A stretch of 64,000 bases of DNA from Lunularia cruciata. Its lineage: Eukaryota > Streptophyta > Marchantiopsida > Lunulariales > Lunulariaceae. How positions within the stretch are numbered: the first letter of the stretch is position 1; each line of letters opens with the position of its first letter. The stretch is from positions 34,906,001-34,970,000 of the forward strand of contig OX419760.1 in the NCBI GenBank assembly GCA_948567375.1, read 5' to 3'. The notes beneath the pieces are model-generated. The model saw nothing but the letters and a program-made list of their open reading frames with translations, ran no database searches and was not told the origin of the DNA. Both the position numbers and the translations under genes were made by a program. Positions 34,011 through 45,369 of the stretch are shown in pieces.

Positions 34011-34977
34011 AAAGGTCTCAACTCTTGCTCTAAATCAAGGCTCTCTCTCTATATCACTCCATATAATGTCATATCATATCATGTCTCTCCATATCATATA
34101 TATAGGGACATAAAAGATAGGTGTAATGTTAGCTAGCTCAATTTGAAAACCAAGTCTCTTTAGAGCACTCAAATCTTTCATATTGAAGGTACAACAACTT
34201 GTGTAGCTCCTCAAGAACCTCCAAACTCTCAATCTTTCCTTTCTTGTGACCTTGGATCCAATGTTTGGCTCCCAAGTATCCTCTTTAATTGATATAGAGG
34301 TGGAAAATGTGTATTGACTTATTGCTACACTTTAGACCTTGGGAGCAATACTATCATTCCTTTTATTGCTAGAGTTTACAACCTCAAAGCAAAAGTCTCC
34401 CTTTGCTTTGGTTGTAAGCTTCAAAAGTCCTCTAGGTACACCCCATGTAGACCAAGTGTGATGCCCATACTTTCTCAAAGGTGCAAGTTTGTTCCATCTT
34501 TCAACTCTTTGTTAGAATAAAGAAGCTTATTATTATGTTTAGGTGAGAAGTCTCTCAACTAAATATTATTTAGCTTCATCCTTGTGTATACCCTAGGTAC
34601 AAAGAGGATGGTCCTAAAGACTCTTGACCTGAATAGCTTTGGTCTCAAAGACCCTTGGCCCCAAAGACCTCTATAAAGAACTACAACCAAGCATGGTTAG
34701 CCCCAACCAAGAGTTCTCATGTGAAGATGATGATTGCCCAATCACCAAAGAAGTCTTTTGTTTAAAGGGTCGTTTTCCAAAGAGTCTTTTGCTCAGAATT
34801 TTTTTGCTATATGCACTCTTGGGCTAATATCTTCTTGATTACTTCTGCAAATAGAGCAATCAGTATCTCATTGGATGCGCCTTCTCAAGGGCTTTTCTAT
34901 TGATACCAAAATCAAAATGTTTGAAGGGCTATGGCAAATGTACAAGTGTTTGAAGTTTTAGAAGAACTTTGGATATG
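34011..34977. other. Probable element K upstream region, unresolved
   Basis: Should hold K protease and gag if K is complete, but I could not find a D-S/T-G motif or a CCHC knuckle in a readable frame. There is a short AT-rich ATATCATATC-type stretch near 34,060-34,110, and loose repeats of a CCTTGGCCCCAAAGACC-type word near 34,600-34,680 and 34,745-34,800. Confidence 0.35.
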
Positions 34978-35290
34978 AATGCCTTTGGCATTGTACATAC
35001 CTTTGAGGAGGAAAACCTTTGGCATTTTTCAGACCTTTGAGAAGGAAGGTATATGGCATTGTTCATATCTTCAAGGAGGAAAACTTTTGGCTTTGTAAAT
35101 ACTTCAAGAGGAGTGTCTCTGGAGTTATAAATATGTTAGGAAGAAGGACTTCAGCCTTGCATCTTAACTTGAGGAAGAATACCTTTGGCCTTGTTTATAA
35201 TTTTGAGGAAGAAGGACTTAGGCCATGCACCTTAAATTTAGGAGAAATGCCTTTGATATGGTACATAGTTTTTTGGAGGAATTTCTCTAG
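34978..35290 (+). repeat. Degenerate ~33-36-bp minisatellite, about nine units
   Basis: Consecutive units share a core like CCTTTGGCATTGTACATACC followed by TTTGAGGAGGAA. Units start near 34,980, 35,016, 35,050, 35,084, 35,117, 35,149, 35,182, 35,217 and 35,251. Because units are near a multiple of three, a plus-strand frame of 103 codons (35,019-35,330) stays open across them with repeated F-G-L/G-I-V, F-K-E-E/F-E-E-E motifs. Whether this was ever coding is unknown. Confidence 0.75.
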
Positions 35291-35639
35291 CAACTTAAGC
35301 AAGAAGTTTGTTCCTTACAAAAGGTTCTAGGCCATAGATGCTACATCTTATTGCTAGAGGGACAATAGTGTTGATGTAATCCATATCTTCCTTAACTAAA
35401 TCTTTCTTAGTCATACCTATTGGTAGCTATACATTGATAATAAGATTTCTTCTTAGTTGCATTGGACTTTGCTATCAAGGAAGTTCCTTGTAGTTTGTAA
35501 GATAGAAAGGAAGCCAAAGAACATTGGCACTATAAGTAGTTTCTAGGGAGAATGTTTTGGGTTTGTGCCACCTTCCTAGCCAAGTACCATTTTGGAGAGG
35601 TAACTTTGGGGGAAATTTATAGTTCAAAGAGTAATTTTC

Positions 35640-36010
35640 GGGGAAGAGCTAACAACTTCCATGATATATATCAGAAGCTTAATTAGGTGGTTAGGTTAGG
35701 ATAAGACCAGGATTAAGATCTTAATTATAGGCAATGGAGTAATTAGGATTGGCAAGGAACCTAATTAGCCATTGAGACCTTTTAGTGCAAAGTAGAAGCA
35801 ATAAATTGTATATAAGGCCTGATAATTTAAAAGTTCACTTTTTCAAGCAACTTAGTACACAACCAAAGTCTTGCACTTTGATTGTTAAGCAAAGCCTAGT
35901 CTTTATAGTCTATTGTTATTTTTCCTTGAATTTTAGGAGAGTGTTCTTATACAAGAAGAGGTAATAAATTTTAAAGTAGGAGCAAAAGTGTTTGAGTACC
36001 AAGAGTAGGA
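35640..36010 (+). promoter_or_regulatory. LTR-like or promoter-like segment
   Basis: Contains a TGTATATAAGGCC TATA box near 35,808-35,822, followed by a CACTTTTTCAAGCAACTTAG stretch and a pyrimidine-rich region, the layout of a plant LTR promoter. I could not pair it with a second copy or define TG/CA ends, so it may be a solo LTR of an element not otherwise present. Confidence 0.4.
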
Positions 36011-36015
36011 ATTTG

Positions 36016-36076
36016 CAGTTGATCAAGATGTTGGATTCTTAGGGTACCCCTAAGAATCCAAGATCTTGATCAACTG
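36016..36076. repeat. 61-bp near-perfect inverted repeat
   Basis: Left arm 36,016-36,044 (CAGTTGATCAAGATGTTGG...) and right arm 36,048-36,076 are reverse complements over 29 bp with one mismatch. The 3-base spacer sits within GGGTACCCC. A transcript would form a long hairpin; the DNA could extrude a cruciform. Confidence 0.92.
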
Positions 36077-36239
36077 AAGAAGTGAAGAAGAAGAAGTGAA
36101 GGAGTGCATAAAGGAACCTATTTAGGTAAGAGTGAGGAGTTCAAGAGAGGAGTTCAAGAGATTTTATTTGATTACAGTCTTGTCTTCTTCAAGAGCTTTG
36201 ATGTATATTGGAGGTGCAAAATTGATAGATGGAGGGAGT

Positions 36240-36620
36240 TTTTGGAGTCTTATGAGTCTTAAGCGTATTGTGCGTATATACATCACTACATAACATACAT
36301 CCCTATCAACATCATACAATATAGAAGTACAACTCACATGTAAGTCATACATAGACTCTAAAGTGCCACAATAATCAAATTTTTTCAACTCTCAAATCAA
36401 CTCAAATCAGATCAATACTTGATCTATCACTCTATAAACTGCCAACAATTAGACACTGATTACAGTCAAGCCCCACCCACTCTAGCTAAGAGAATCTAGG
36501 TGATGCTTACCAGCCTCTATCCACCATAGCCAAGAACTCAAAGGCTCAACATCAGAGAAGTGAGCTCTCTAGAGCTGCACTTTGAAAGTATAGCCCTAGA
36601 CTCAAGCTAGGTCTGAAACC
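36240..36620. repeat. Dispersed repeat M, copy 2
   Basis: Shares with 15,640-15,720 a GTGCGTATATACATCA...CATACAATATAGAAG series. It shares with 44,395-44,510 a CCTCTATCCACCATAGCCAA...CTCAAAGGCTCAA...GTGAGCTCT series. Ends not defined. Confidence 0.55.
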
Positions 36621-38608
36621 CTAACATCCCCTTGACGGCACACTTGATGATGCCAAATCCATAGTCTCAAGTTAATTTTGAGACCTTTTCTAGAGAGCTA
36701 TAGTGTTAATATTAAGGTTTAATTTATATCATTGGAAAGCTCATCTCACAAGCTCTCCATTGAGTCTTAGAACATTTAAAGTGGCACTATAGGGAAAATT
36801 TATTTCTATCGGAGTCTTTCAAAGATATTTTTGTCAAAAAGCTTAATATTCTAGCTTTTGGACGCAACTATTGGAATATAGATGGTGAACAGGTTTTGGA
36901 CTGAGAAAGTATTCTCTGAAGCACATTCTTATCAGAATCATGGAGAGTTTTTATTTTTATTTTTCTCGTGTTTGGATCCTTCTTATGCTTCACATGCTTG
37001 ATTACATGCCCAATTGGTTTGGATTTGTTTGTGGGCATTGTAATTAGGTTCCTTCTCTGGCTTTGGGCTGCCCTAAAAGGTTCATCATGCCATAGATGAC
37101 CTTTAAGCCACTCTCACCAATTAAGACAAGCATCCATCATCCAAAATATCATCAACAAGAAGGTGTGCGTGTCAAGGAATTCCATATTATGCACATTGTA
37201 AAACCTTTCTAGGTAAGAGGTTTGTACACCAAAACAAAGATAATATGCTTGAGATCCAAATTTAGTTACATCCAACAACACTATATGACCAAACATGATC
37301 TGTACACACCATCATCCATCAAAGGGATGTTCTCAAAAGTATATGCTAGAGAAATTGCCTAATGAACTTGGAGATGTCATAGTATGTATTCCATCTCCCA
37401 AAACATACCAAATAGGAATCCTACAAAATTTGTCCTTGGTTACTATGGATATGTCCTTACCATGGCCATCTAGAAATCACCAAATGAATAGCACCACTTT
37501 TTAGAACCTATGCTCCCAACAAGGAAATGTTTAATTGTAGAGTCTTCTAGTAACCGCTAACTACTAACATTGGTAATAACTCAAGATATTAGTATGCCCA
37601 ATGTAGAATATGATGTAGAGAGACTAGACAATCAATTGCATCTCTCTCTACATACAAGTACCTTTGAACTTATATTTGTGCCTACAATACTAAAACTAGT
37701 CAAGTGTTTATCCTACCAAACAAATCTAGTAGGCATACTCCTTCTATCGGATACTACCAAGCAATAAGTGTGGTCTCCAAAGATGATAAGGTAACAGACT
37801 ATAAAGAATCATCAAAAAAGTGGTCCACTGGTGCAACAAAGGCTTTGCTCCAAGCTTATTTGACCAACCTATCTACGTGATGTTGCAACTCCTCATCAAA
37901 ACTTCACAATGGAACATCCAAGGTGAATGGAACAACTCTATTCATACTCCAAATTCAAGTAATCTCCTCTAGTACCAAAGTATCTTCTACATGGGTGTTC
38001 TCCTCCAATAACTCACTAGTTAAGTATCAAAACCATTAAGTGTTGAGACTAATGCCTTGGTTCCTGACTATAGTAAGCCAAGACTACCAATACTAAAGCA
38101 TACAAGTAGGCAACATACATTTCTTCCAACTAGCTGCAAACTTGGCCTATATGAAATGGTCTCCTCCCAATAGTCAATGCTAAAACCTATGGGTTATAAC
38201 ATTTTCCCACCAACTAACACATCATACAACCTAACTACTATTGATATGGCATGAACTCTCATTGCAAAACTACTAATTGGAAGACCAAGCTGAATCTAGA
38301 CAATGAATAAGCTCCTCACATGTGAATCTAAAATGGACACCTCTTAACATCAGTCATCCATAGTCCAAGACCAAAGGTCAAACAAAACTAAAAGTACCAC
38401 TCTAGATGTCTAATAAGACAACCCAAGTTTAAACTTAGCTTGCTCAAATACAAGTTTAGCATGTAACTCCTCTAATTTAGCCATTGTTGCCTACTACAAA
38501 CCATTGGAGAAAAATAGATCCCATGATCCTCAACCAAGTTAGCTCCACTATCAACCACCTCCAGACTAGAAGCAAGAACCATGCCATCCATACTGTCACA
38601 AATTATAA
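36621..38608. other. Unassigned region between repeat M and H1
   Basis: The minus strand has a loosely coding-like stretch (for example M-F-G-H-I-V-L-L-D-V-T-K-F-G-S-Q-A at 37,114-37,296, followed in other frames by I-P-I-W-Y-V-L-G-D-G near 37,385-37,415). It has many stops and I do not recognise the protein. No terminal repeats, primer site or catalytic motif seen. Confidence 0.35.
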
Positions 38609-38957
38609 TGTGACAACCCAGAAAATATCACTTTTGCGGTAATCAAGTGAGTAAAGTTCATTCCCGCAGAGATACTATTCAGAATTGGTCAAATATGAAG
38701 TCAGTTGCTACCTAAGAGATTAAAGATGCAACAAAAGAGAGTAACAAGCACTGATTTGCAGTCTCATCACAACAATTTTTCACATTTAATCACAACTCCA
38801 TCAAATCTTTCCAAACAATCTTGACTGTGATTATTCAGTCTCTCCCAAAAATGGCACTTCACTGCAAAATGACTTTGCCTCAGAATTGTGTTCCACCCCT
38901 CCATTGAAGGCACAACTTCCTTGATTGAAATTGCTTCACATTAACATTGCAATGCAC

Positions 38958-39170
38958 TCACAACTGCAAAATACTACCAACACTACAATTCCTTTCACAT
39001 CTGTCAAGGCATTGCTCCGATTGCACTTCACTTAGGATCAAACACACAAAATGAAGATCAAGGCTGCAAAATCCAACATCCAACAAGAACACTAACTTGC
39101 ACTCATAATTCTCCAAACACTCACAATTACAAACACAATGTTGATACTCAAAATTAAGCTCAAGCAACAA
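38958..39170 (-). CDS. Small Cys-rich ORF in the family V tail, copy in H1
   Basis: 70 codons, ending C-L-I-L-S-E-V-Q-S-E-Q-C-L-D-R-C-E-R-N-C-S-V-G. The same ending is encoded in the same relative place in H3 (62,182-62,388, +), and the L-I-L-S-E-V core also reads through in H2 with a frame change. It may be a genuine small protein or a side effect of conserved non-coding tail sequence. Confidence 0.3.
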   Translation of the reverse strand: MLLELNFEYQHCVCNCECLENYECKLVFLLDVGFCSLDLHFVCLILSEVQSEQCLDRCERNCSVGSILQL

Positions 39171-39372
39171 GCATTGAAATCAACACTTTGCTTTATCTAT
39201 TCTCAAGAAAATGGATATTGAACAACAACATACTGCAAATGTACCTTTAAATGGGTAGATCTCTTCAGCAGTTACTAACAACTATACCGTTCTACAACAA
39301 CTTTTCCTACTTGTAGATCCAAAATGACAATGCACCTCTTTATATCTGCCTCTTCATATCTCAAAATTGTTA

Positions 39373-41827
39373 CTACTCCAATCCAATGTCTATTTCTTCC
39401 TTGACTTCCAATCCCGAAGTAACCTCACATAATACTCTATCCTCAAGTTTCACAACTACTGACTCTTCTACTAATCCTAACACTTCTTCACTCTGATCTG
39501 CAATTATTGTCATGGGCAATCTACATACATCTTCTTGCAACCCATCTTCCTGTAATACTTCCAATGGCAACTCCAAAGATATTTGTACTCCTATCTCTTC
39601 TACTTTGCTCTTACATCCTTCCAAAGTTTATCTATTTCTAACCTAACAAAATCTAATCTAATTGTTATATTGTCTTCCACTTCCAATATCTTCCTATCTA
39701 CACTAGTTTTGAGACTAATCAGTAAAGCATTCAAATCTTTATCCTTGGGATTTCTTCTCCTCATCTCCTGCACCAACAATCTTAACTCGTGCAATCTCGT
39801 TTCTTCAATTCTTACATTGGCTTTTGTACTCAACATCACATTCATCTTCACTACTATCTCCTTCAATGGCTCAAGCCTCATTCTTCTCTCTTGTTCCCAA
39901 TCTATGTGCCAATCTTCCCGGTACATTGCCAGCTCTGCCTCAAATTTGGCCTTCAAATTCTCCTTCTCCTTCTCTTTTTGCACTATCTGCTCTTCCAGAT
40001 TACAAAGTAACTCCCTCAATCTTTCTTCTTCTCTATACCTCACTGTTAACTTTCTTTTCTAGAGTTTCTTCTTCTCTTCTACACTTTACATCACTCTATA
40101 GAGCTCTTGCTCCTTCTCTGCTACCCTTGCCATATCATGGATGATTTCTAATTGAGAATTAGCAAACTATTGTATCAAGATTTCATACTCGACTATCTTT
40201 CTTTCCCTGGCTATGACATTCTGCTCAATTATTCTCTCTCTACTCCCCACTTCTCTATTAGAATTCTCAATCACTTGATTTAGTACTACTGCATCTACTC
40301 ATAGTACCTCCTTTTGCTCCTCTCCTTGGGTTATACTCGCATTCAGCTCCAAGTTCTCTTCTTCTAACCGCGCCAACACCTGCAACATTGTCTTTCCATC
40401 CAAATACTTCAACTGCATTTCTTTCTTCTTCTCCTCCAGCTTCATCAGCAATGGACAAAAAATCTCTCGTAGATAGTCCACTCCTCCGGTCTGGTTCCCT
40501 TCTACTTGCATGCTTTTCTCCTTCTTTGCTTCTTCTTCACCGAGCACTCTTCTCCTCAGCCAAAGTCGACTAATTGGAATTGATTTTTTTCTCCTTGAAC
40601 TCTTGCTTTCCATCTCCCTTCTTCAACTTGGCCCCACCTCATACATTATATTTCATTTGGATTAAATACCTCCTTGAATGATAACCTTCTTCTCTTCTTT
40701 CTCTGGAACTTCCTCTTCTTCCTTCCGATTATCTTCTTCTACCATCTCCAGCTTTCCCTTCTCTTCCTCTGGTACCGGCTGCATCTCCACTTTGCAACAT
40801 GAGTTTGGGTTCTTCTTCTCTCTCTGAGTCTTTTGACTTGTACTCTGCTTCTCCTTCTGATTCTTCTCCTGACAATGCTATTACCACCATATCTTTCTTT
40901 AGGTTCACTTTCAGGTCTTCCATGGTCTGGTTGCTGCTACTTCTTCTTCAGGTTGACTTCTCTTCTTTGACTTTGGAGCATTCACCACCAATCTCATGCT
41001 TTGCCCTGTCTATGTGTAGTACTCATCACTACTTCTGATCTGAAGAATGTATTGCTGCTCATCTGCATCAATATCTCTCCTTAAGTTGGGATAGAAGTGC
41101 AACACCATCTTGTGTTGTTCCACCACATTCATTAGATTTAATCCCAAGTGAAAATGGGCTGCAAATGGCACAATGTAATGAGGAGGTGACTTATCCGCAA
41201 ATTCCACACCATTTGTGTTGTGCGTTGATGGAAGCACTTCACCCAATTGATTGGTTCCCTTGCAAACATCTTATGGAGAAACATTGCTTAATATTTCATC
41301 ACATAAGTGGTTCACTCTGGCTTAAAGATGGCTAGCATGGCTCCTCCAATGCCTCTCCTCACAAGGTCCTTATCACTCTCAACCTTATATCCATTCTTTG
41401 TACATTTTGAAGAAAAGGCGTCTCATACTTCTTGGGTTTCTTCAGCTACCTCTACTCTTCCCAAGAATGTGGCTCCTTGCTCCTCACCTACCTCTCTTCC
41501 GAGTACTAATCTCCAATTTGACTTTGTTCATCAAGCCGGATTTCCTCTCTTACCCTCTACCTTGGGTCCATCCAGACACTTACTCTCTATTATTTTGGTC
41601 ATGAAACCTAGAAAACTCAAATTCTAGTTCCATACTAGAAATGTGATCCAAAGCTTGCTCAAGACTTTAGTTCTTGTGATCACATCTAACCTCCAAATTG
41701 CATGATTTCTCACTACAAATTCCAAGTTCTTCTTTCCACCTCCCATCTTACTCTCCTCTACTCTAGGTTGGTGACTATTCTTCCGCTCGACTCCTGGACT
41801 AATGATCCTGACCTCCTCTTGATGCAC
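39373..41827 (-). pseudogene. Family V protein (H1 copy): unknown N-domain, coiled coil, C-terminal module
   Basis: Read 41,827 to 39,373 on the minus strand through several stops and at least one frameshift. (1) An N-domain starts M-G-G-G-K-K-N-L-E-F-V-V-R-N-H-A-I-W-R and runs to P-P-H-Y-I-V-P-F near 41,170. (2) A Lys/Glu-rich hinge (M-E-D-L-K-V-N-L-K-K, 40,923) follows. (3) A long coiled coil has E-E-K-K-K-E-M-Q-L at 40,299-40,613, then a clean frame of 147 codons at 39,600-40,043 rich in E/K/R heptads (L-E-E-Q-I-V-Q-K-E-K-E-K-E). (4) A C-terminal module V-G-V-Q-I-S-L-E-L...E-E-I-D-I-G-L-E ends at 39,373. No known enzyme motif. It could act as a structural Gag-like protein or a DNA-binding scaffold. 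Confidence 0.55.
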
Positions 41828-42063
41828 AAGTGAGTCTCTTACTCCAATGCTTTTTCCCTAATCTCTCTCAAAACAACTCCTTAATGGTGGAAAATTTCCC
41901 TTGATGAGAAATTACTTGTCATCTCTTTGTCTCAATCCCAAATTTTATAGTGGTATGTCTCCTCAGTCTTTCTGAGCTTTGAGCTTCTATCCAAAAATCA
42001 CACCTTCTGCATGCTCTTATCAATGTTAATTCCCCCCCCCCTCATAAATGAGATAAGGGTTTT

Positions 42064-43060
42064 CTACTTTGCACTCAAAAGCAACATAATGTGATGCACT
42101 TTAGAAGAAGTAACTATTGTGGATGAGGTCTCCCTACCAAATCCAAACTTCACCACTCTCTCTTCTACCATGTTGAGCTCAATAGACTCTACCAAACCAA
42201 AGACCACTACCAAACCCATTGAGGTAGCTTGTAATAATATAGAATCATGTAGGCTATGTTTTAGCTCCTCGTTTAGTATCCCATACCACAACTAGAAAGT
42301 CTATGCTTCAATAAGTTTTTATCCTTGAGTGAAACTAATCAGCTATCTCATGCAAGTGTATGTCTTGCATAGGCTATCTTTAGCCTTCTACTAGAACTCC
42401 TACAAGCTCTTCAACTTGTAATTTGCACTCCCTAGTAGTTCTACCTCAAGCACTAGAAGAAGAACTCCACCATGGGGTTAAACTCCAATATTTCACCACC
42501 TCATGCAACATACTACCATTTGTAGTAGCACCATTTGCAACTAGGGCCTATTATCTAGAGGTGAACCTCTAGTTCCACCAATGCTACTAGAACAAGAAGT
42601 CATGGGTATTGCTTGTTTATCTTTAGAAGTTGAACCTATAGTGATGGAGATGTAGTTCAAAGATCAATATTGTCTCCACAAGTCAATTAACTCTATATAT
42701 ACTTGCTTGAATCCATGGTAACTGTCCATAGGCAAACCCACCAAATGCTAGAACAACTCCTTCCATACCATGAAGAGTGTGAATAAAGTCAGGTTTTGTA
42801 TCTATTACAAATCACACAAACTATCAAACTCTTAGATAAAATCATCCAACTCAATGGTACTCACTATACCAAAGTAGTGCTTTGGGTCTCTAGAGGCCCT
42901 ATAAATCTAGTCTACGTCCTATAATATTGGTGTGGACACATAATAAGAACTCTCAATTGGATTAGCTTCCATGTCAAACTTGGCACTAGAATCAATCTCC
43001 TATTTCATTGGGACTTGAGATATTGATTAATATCGTGTACCGTTACACATAAACCAAGTC
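42064..43060 (-). pseudogene. N: Gag-like remnant of another Ty3/gypsy element
   Basis: Minus strand. Near 42,650-42,760 a frame reads H-L-V-G-L-P-M-D-S-Y-H-G-F-K-Q, a Gag capsid-like stretch. The frame 42,064-42,291 (75 codons) reads Y-G-I-L-N-E-E-L-K-H-S-L-H-D-S-I-L-L-Q-A-T-S, the L-x-x-E-L-x-H-x-L end of many plant Gag capsids. Upstream near 43,000-43,050 lies a leader-like stretch. No LTR pair found. H1 abuts its left side. Confidence 0.5.
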
Positions 43061-44120
43061 TTATTAGAGCAAAATTCCCTCTAAATTCCATATAGAACTC
43101 AATTATGACAAGAAATCCCAAACACTACAACTTCAATGACCAAGTGCCATCACCAAGTACCTCGAATAGCCAAATACTACCTACCAATGTTGCCCAAGGA
43201 TCTCTAACCATGGCAACTATACTAGAAGAAAGTGAAACCTATAACCTACCATCACAACATGTATTCTCATGGTTTATGAGTCATCATTTCTTGCCTAATC
43301 AAAAGAGAAACATAAGTAGTCAAATTGGTCATCACTCTAGCCTCACAAAGAGCACACCAACATTTTGAATATTAAGGCATCTCAAACAAACATGGCACAA
43401 AAAATAGGAAGTAGAGAATGATGTGGTCCAATCATACCAAATCCAAATGGTAATCCTACATCTCACAAATCCAATCAGATTGACCCTGCCACCATTTGAT
43501 ATTAAGATATAATAAGAGAATTTATTTACTCCTATGCTACCATGATCACCAATGATGGGATCAAATGTCTTTGCCTAGCCTACATAGGTATAAAGATTAA
43601 ACTCCTAGTCTATAGGAAAACAAGTGGAAATGGTCCAATAGGATAAGGAACTAGTTTAGGAACCAAAGGTCTAGGGCCAAACCTTACTGCACATATCATT
43701 GATGGGTGGCCTGATTTTGACCAACTATCACCAGAAATCATCTCTAACTTGTGGTGGGACTGACTACAGCTTAGCAAGTTTGCTTGTTGGTCTTCATAGC
43801 ATCCCTAGTCCACAACCTTGTGCCTCAAAACCTCAAAACACCAATTGAGGCCTTTCTTCTTTCTAGTTTAAATCTTTAGCAATCTATCTACCCTTCACTA
43901 AATTTGATAGAGCTCCAAAATAGCTCAACTTTTGCCAAATCTCTCCCTACTTTGAGAACTCAAAATAATGGACACATTCAAATCTGGCCAATTTGACTTC
44001 CACCAACTCTTGTGAACCTCTAAATCCTCAAATCTTGCAATGAAATCAACTACTCAATCCATGAAATTGTACACCCATATTGTTAGTTTTGGAAAATTTG
44101 ATGATGCTTCTGCACTTGGT
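43061..44120. other. Unassigned region
   Basis: A plus-strand frame at 43,105-43,368 (87 codons, Ser/Thr/Pro-rich) has no motif or homologue elsewhere in the window. The rest is low-complexity AT-rich sequence with no recognisable domain. Confidence 0.35.
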
Positions 44121-44125
44121 CCAAG

Positions 44126-44390
44126 CAATTGTCAAATATCTAGCTAAAAAATAACAATACTTCCATGCATAATTGCTCAAACACTCAATGCTCTTTGCAA
44201 ATAAGCATTAATTATACCATCAAGCCACACCTATTTTGCATTGCTTCCACACTTTGTCGAAAGAATTGTCAACTCTCTAACTAAAAATTAACAATACTTC
44301 CATGAAAATTGCTCAAACACTTGATACTCTTTGCAAATAGGCATTGATTAAACTATTATGCCACACACTCTCTTGCTCAAAGAATCTCTC
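44126..44390. repeat. Tandem duplication of about 135 bp, diverged
   Basis: Two copies (from about 44,126 and 44,261) share AATTGTCAA, TAACAATACTTCCATG, AATTGCTCAAACACT, CTCTTTGCAAATA(A/G)GCATT and GCCACAC in the same order. Diverged by substitutions and small indels. Confidence 0.75.
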
Positions 44391-44394
44391 ATGC

Positions 44395-44655
44395 CTCTAT
44401 CCACCATAGCCAAGAGCTCAAAGGCTCAATTTAAAAGAAGTGAGCTCTATGGAGTTGTACTTTGAAGGTATACTCCCTAGGACAAGCAAGGAGTCCAACC
44501 CTAACAACATGTCCAATAGCCCAACCAATTGTACTAGCAAGTAACTTTAATGGTGCAATCAAATAACCTAATGTAATATTAAATCACTACAAAGTAGTCG
44601 ATGGGTGGTAGCTATTGATATAATTGTAATAGCAAATACTATCCCTCCAATGTCT
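44395..44655. repeat. Dispersed repeat M, copy 3, left half
   Basis: Interrupted by element G at 44,656; the right half resumes at 60,835. Compared with the uninterrupted copy at 15,580-15,610 (CCAATGTCTTAGCAAACTAGC), the left half ends CCAATGTCT and the right half starts GTCCTAGCAACCTAGC. This shows a short duplication of GTCT/GTCC at the insertion point. Confidence 0.75.
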
Positions 44656-45346
44656 TGTAACACCCATTTGTGCATGTGTGTGGTATTGTGATATTTAACT
44701 TGGTATTACAAGTACTTGAGAGATATTATTTATATAGAAATAAAGGATGGTTCTACATTAGTCATGATTAGCTAAAGTTAGTCATAGCTAAAATAGAGGG
44801 GACCTTACTTTAGAGGAGGTGGAAAAGATGAGCATCACTATTTTGGATTCTAGTGTGTTGACTTGGTATTATTCATAGGTGTTTGGCTTTGAGGAAAGAG
44901 TTAAGAACTCTTGGGCCCGCAAGCCTTTTTGTTTTGGATTCTTCTATAGTCCAAGGATAGCCCATGTGAAGGAATCGTTGACTTAGTGGTTGGGTCAAGA
45001 TAAGATCACATGCTAGTGGAATATGCCCATGTGAATGGATATTCCTTTCTATTTTTTCACTTTACTTGACTTTTAGTCTAGTTACTTGAGTTACTACGAT
45101 AATAAATAACTTTGGTGCATAACTATTTCACAAGTATATAAAAAAGGGGTGAAGAGGTACTCATCATCCTTTCATTTGCAACTATCTTTCTCTCATTGAG
45201 TTCTCTAGTGAGCAATGTCTTGAGTCTTCGAGTGTTAGCCTCGGAGGAGTATGATGGAGTTGGGGTTCCTTGCCTTCTTAGTCCATGGTGCGCTACCATA
45301 ATAGCCATCAGAGGTTCATCTTGAGTGAGAGACAGATTGGCTCACA
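44656..45346 (+). repeat. 5' LTR of element G
   Basis: 691 bp, TGTAACACCC...GGCTCACA. It contains a TATA box (AAGTATATAAAA near 45,135). Same ends as 60,144-60,834 and E1. Confidence 0.93.
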
Positions 45347-45350
45347 TTTT

Positions 45351-45369
45351 TGGTTCTGTTGCCGTGACC
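45351..45369 (+). promoter_or_regulatory. Primer-binding site of G, tRNA-Asp-like and mutated
   Basis: TGGTTCTGTTGCCGTGACC, four bases inside the LTR. It aligns with the TGGCGCCGTTGCCGGGGA site complementary to tRNA-Asp that is common in plant Athila/Tat-type elements, with a few substitutions. Confidence 0.7.

Larger units (their letters stand above)
38609..42055 (-). mobile_element. H1: family V unit with coiled-coil protein gene, 5'-truncated
   Basis: The 3' terminus (38,609, TGTGACAACCC read from outside) matches H2 at 45,467 and H3 at 62,766. Internally it matches X2 from about 40,840 to 42,050. The TGTGGTACC-type 5' terminus is not present, homology ends near 42,055 after a C tract, and no target duplication is visible. 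Together X2 and H1 imply a full unit of roughly 3.7 kb: terminus, about 0.58 kb leader, one long frame, about 0.75 kb tail, terminus. No RT, protease, integrase or transposase motif was found. Confidence 0.6.

Noticed and set aside
34978-35290. Tandem units as a CRISPR array
   Set aside because: Units are contiguous and diverged with no distinct spacers, in a plant nuclear context.
39583-40062. 159-codon plus-strand frame, Ser/Leu-rich
   Set aside because: It is the antisense of the family V coiled coil (39,600-40,043, minus). The heptad-rich strand is the meaningful one.
38609-42055. Family V as a cut-and-paste DNA transposon
   Set aside because: The ends share only TGTG...CACA, with no longer terminal inverted repeat, and no DDE transposase motif was found. 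TG...CA with a 5-bp duplication fits LTR-type integration better.
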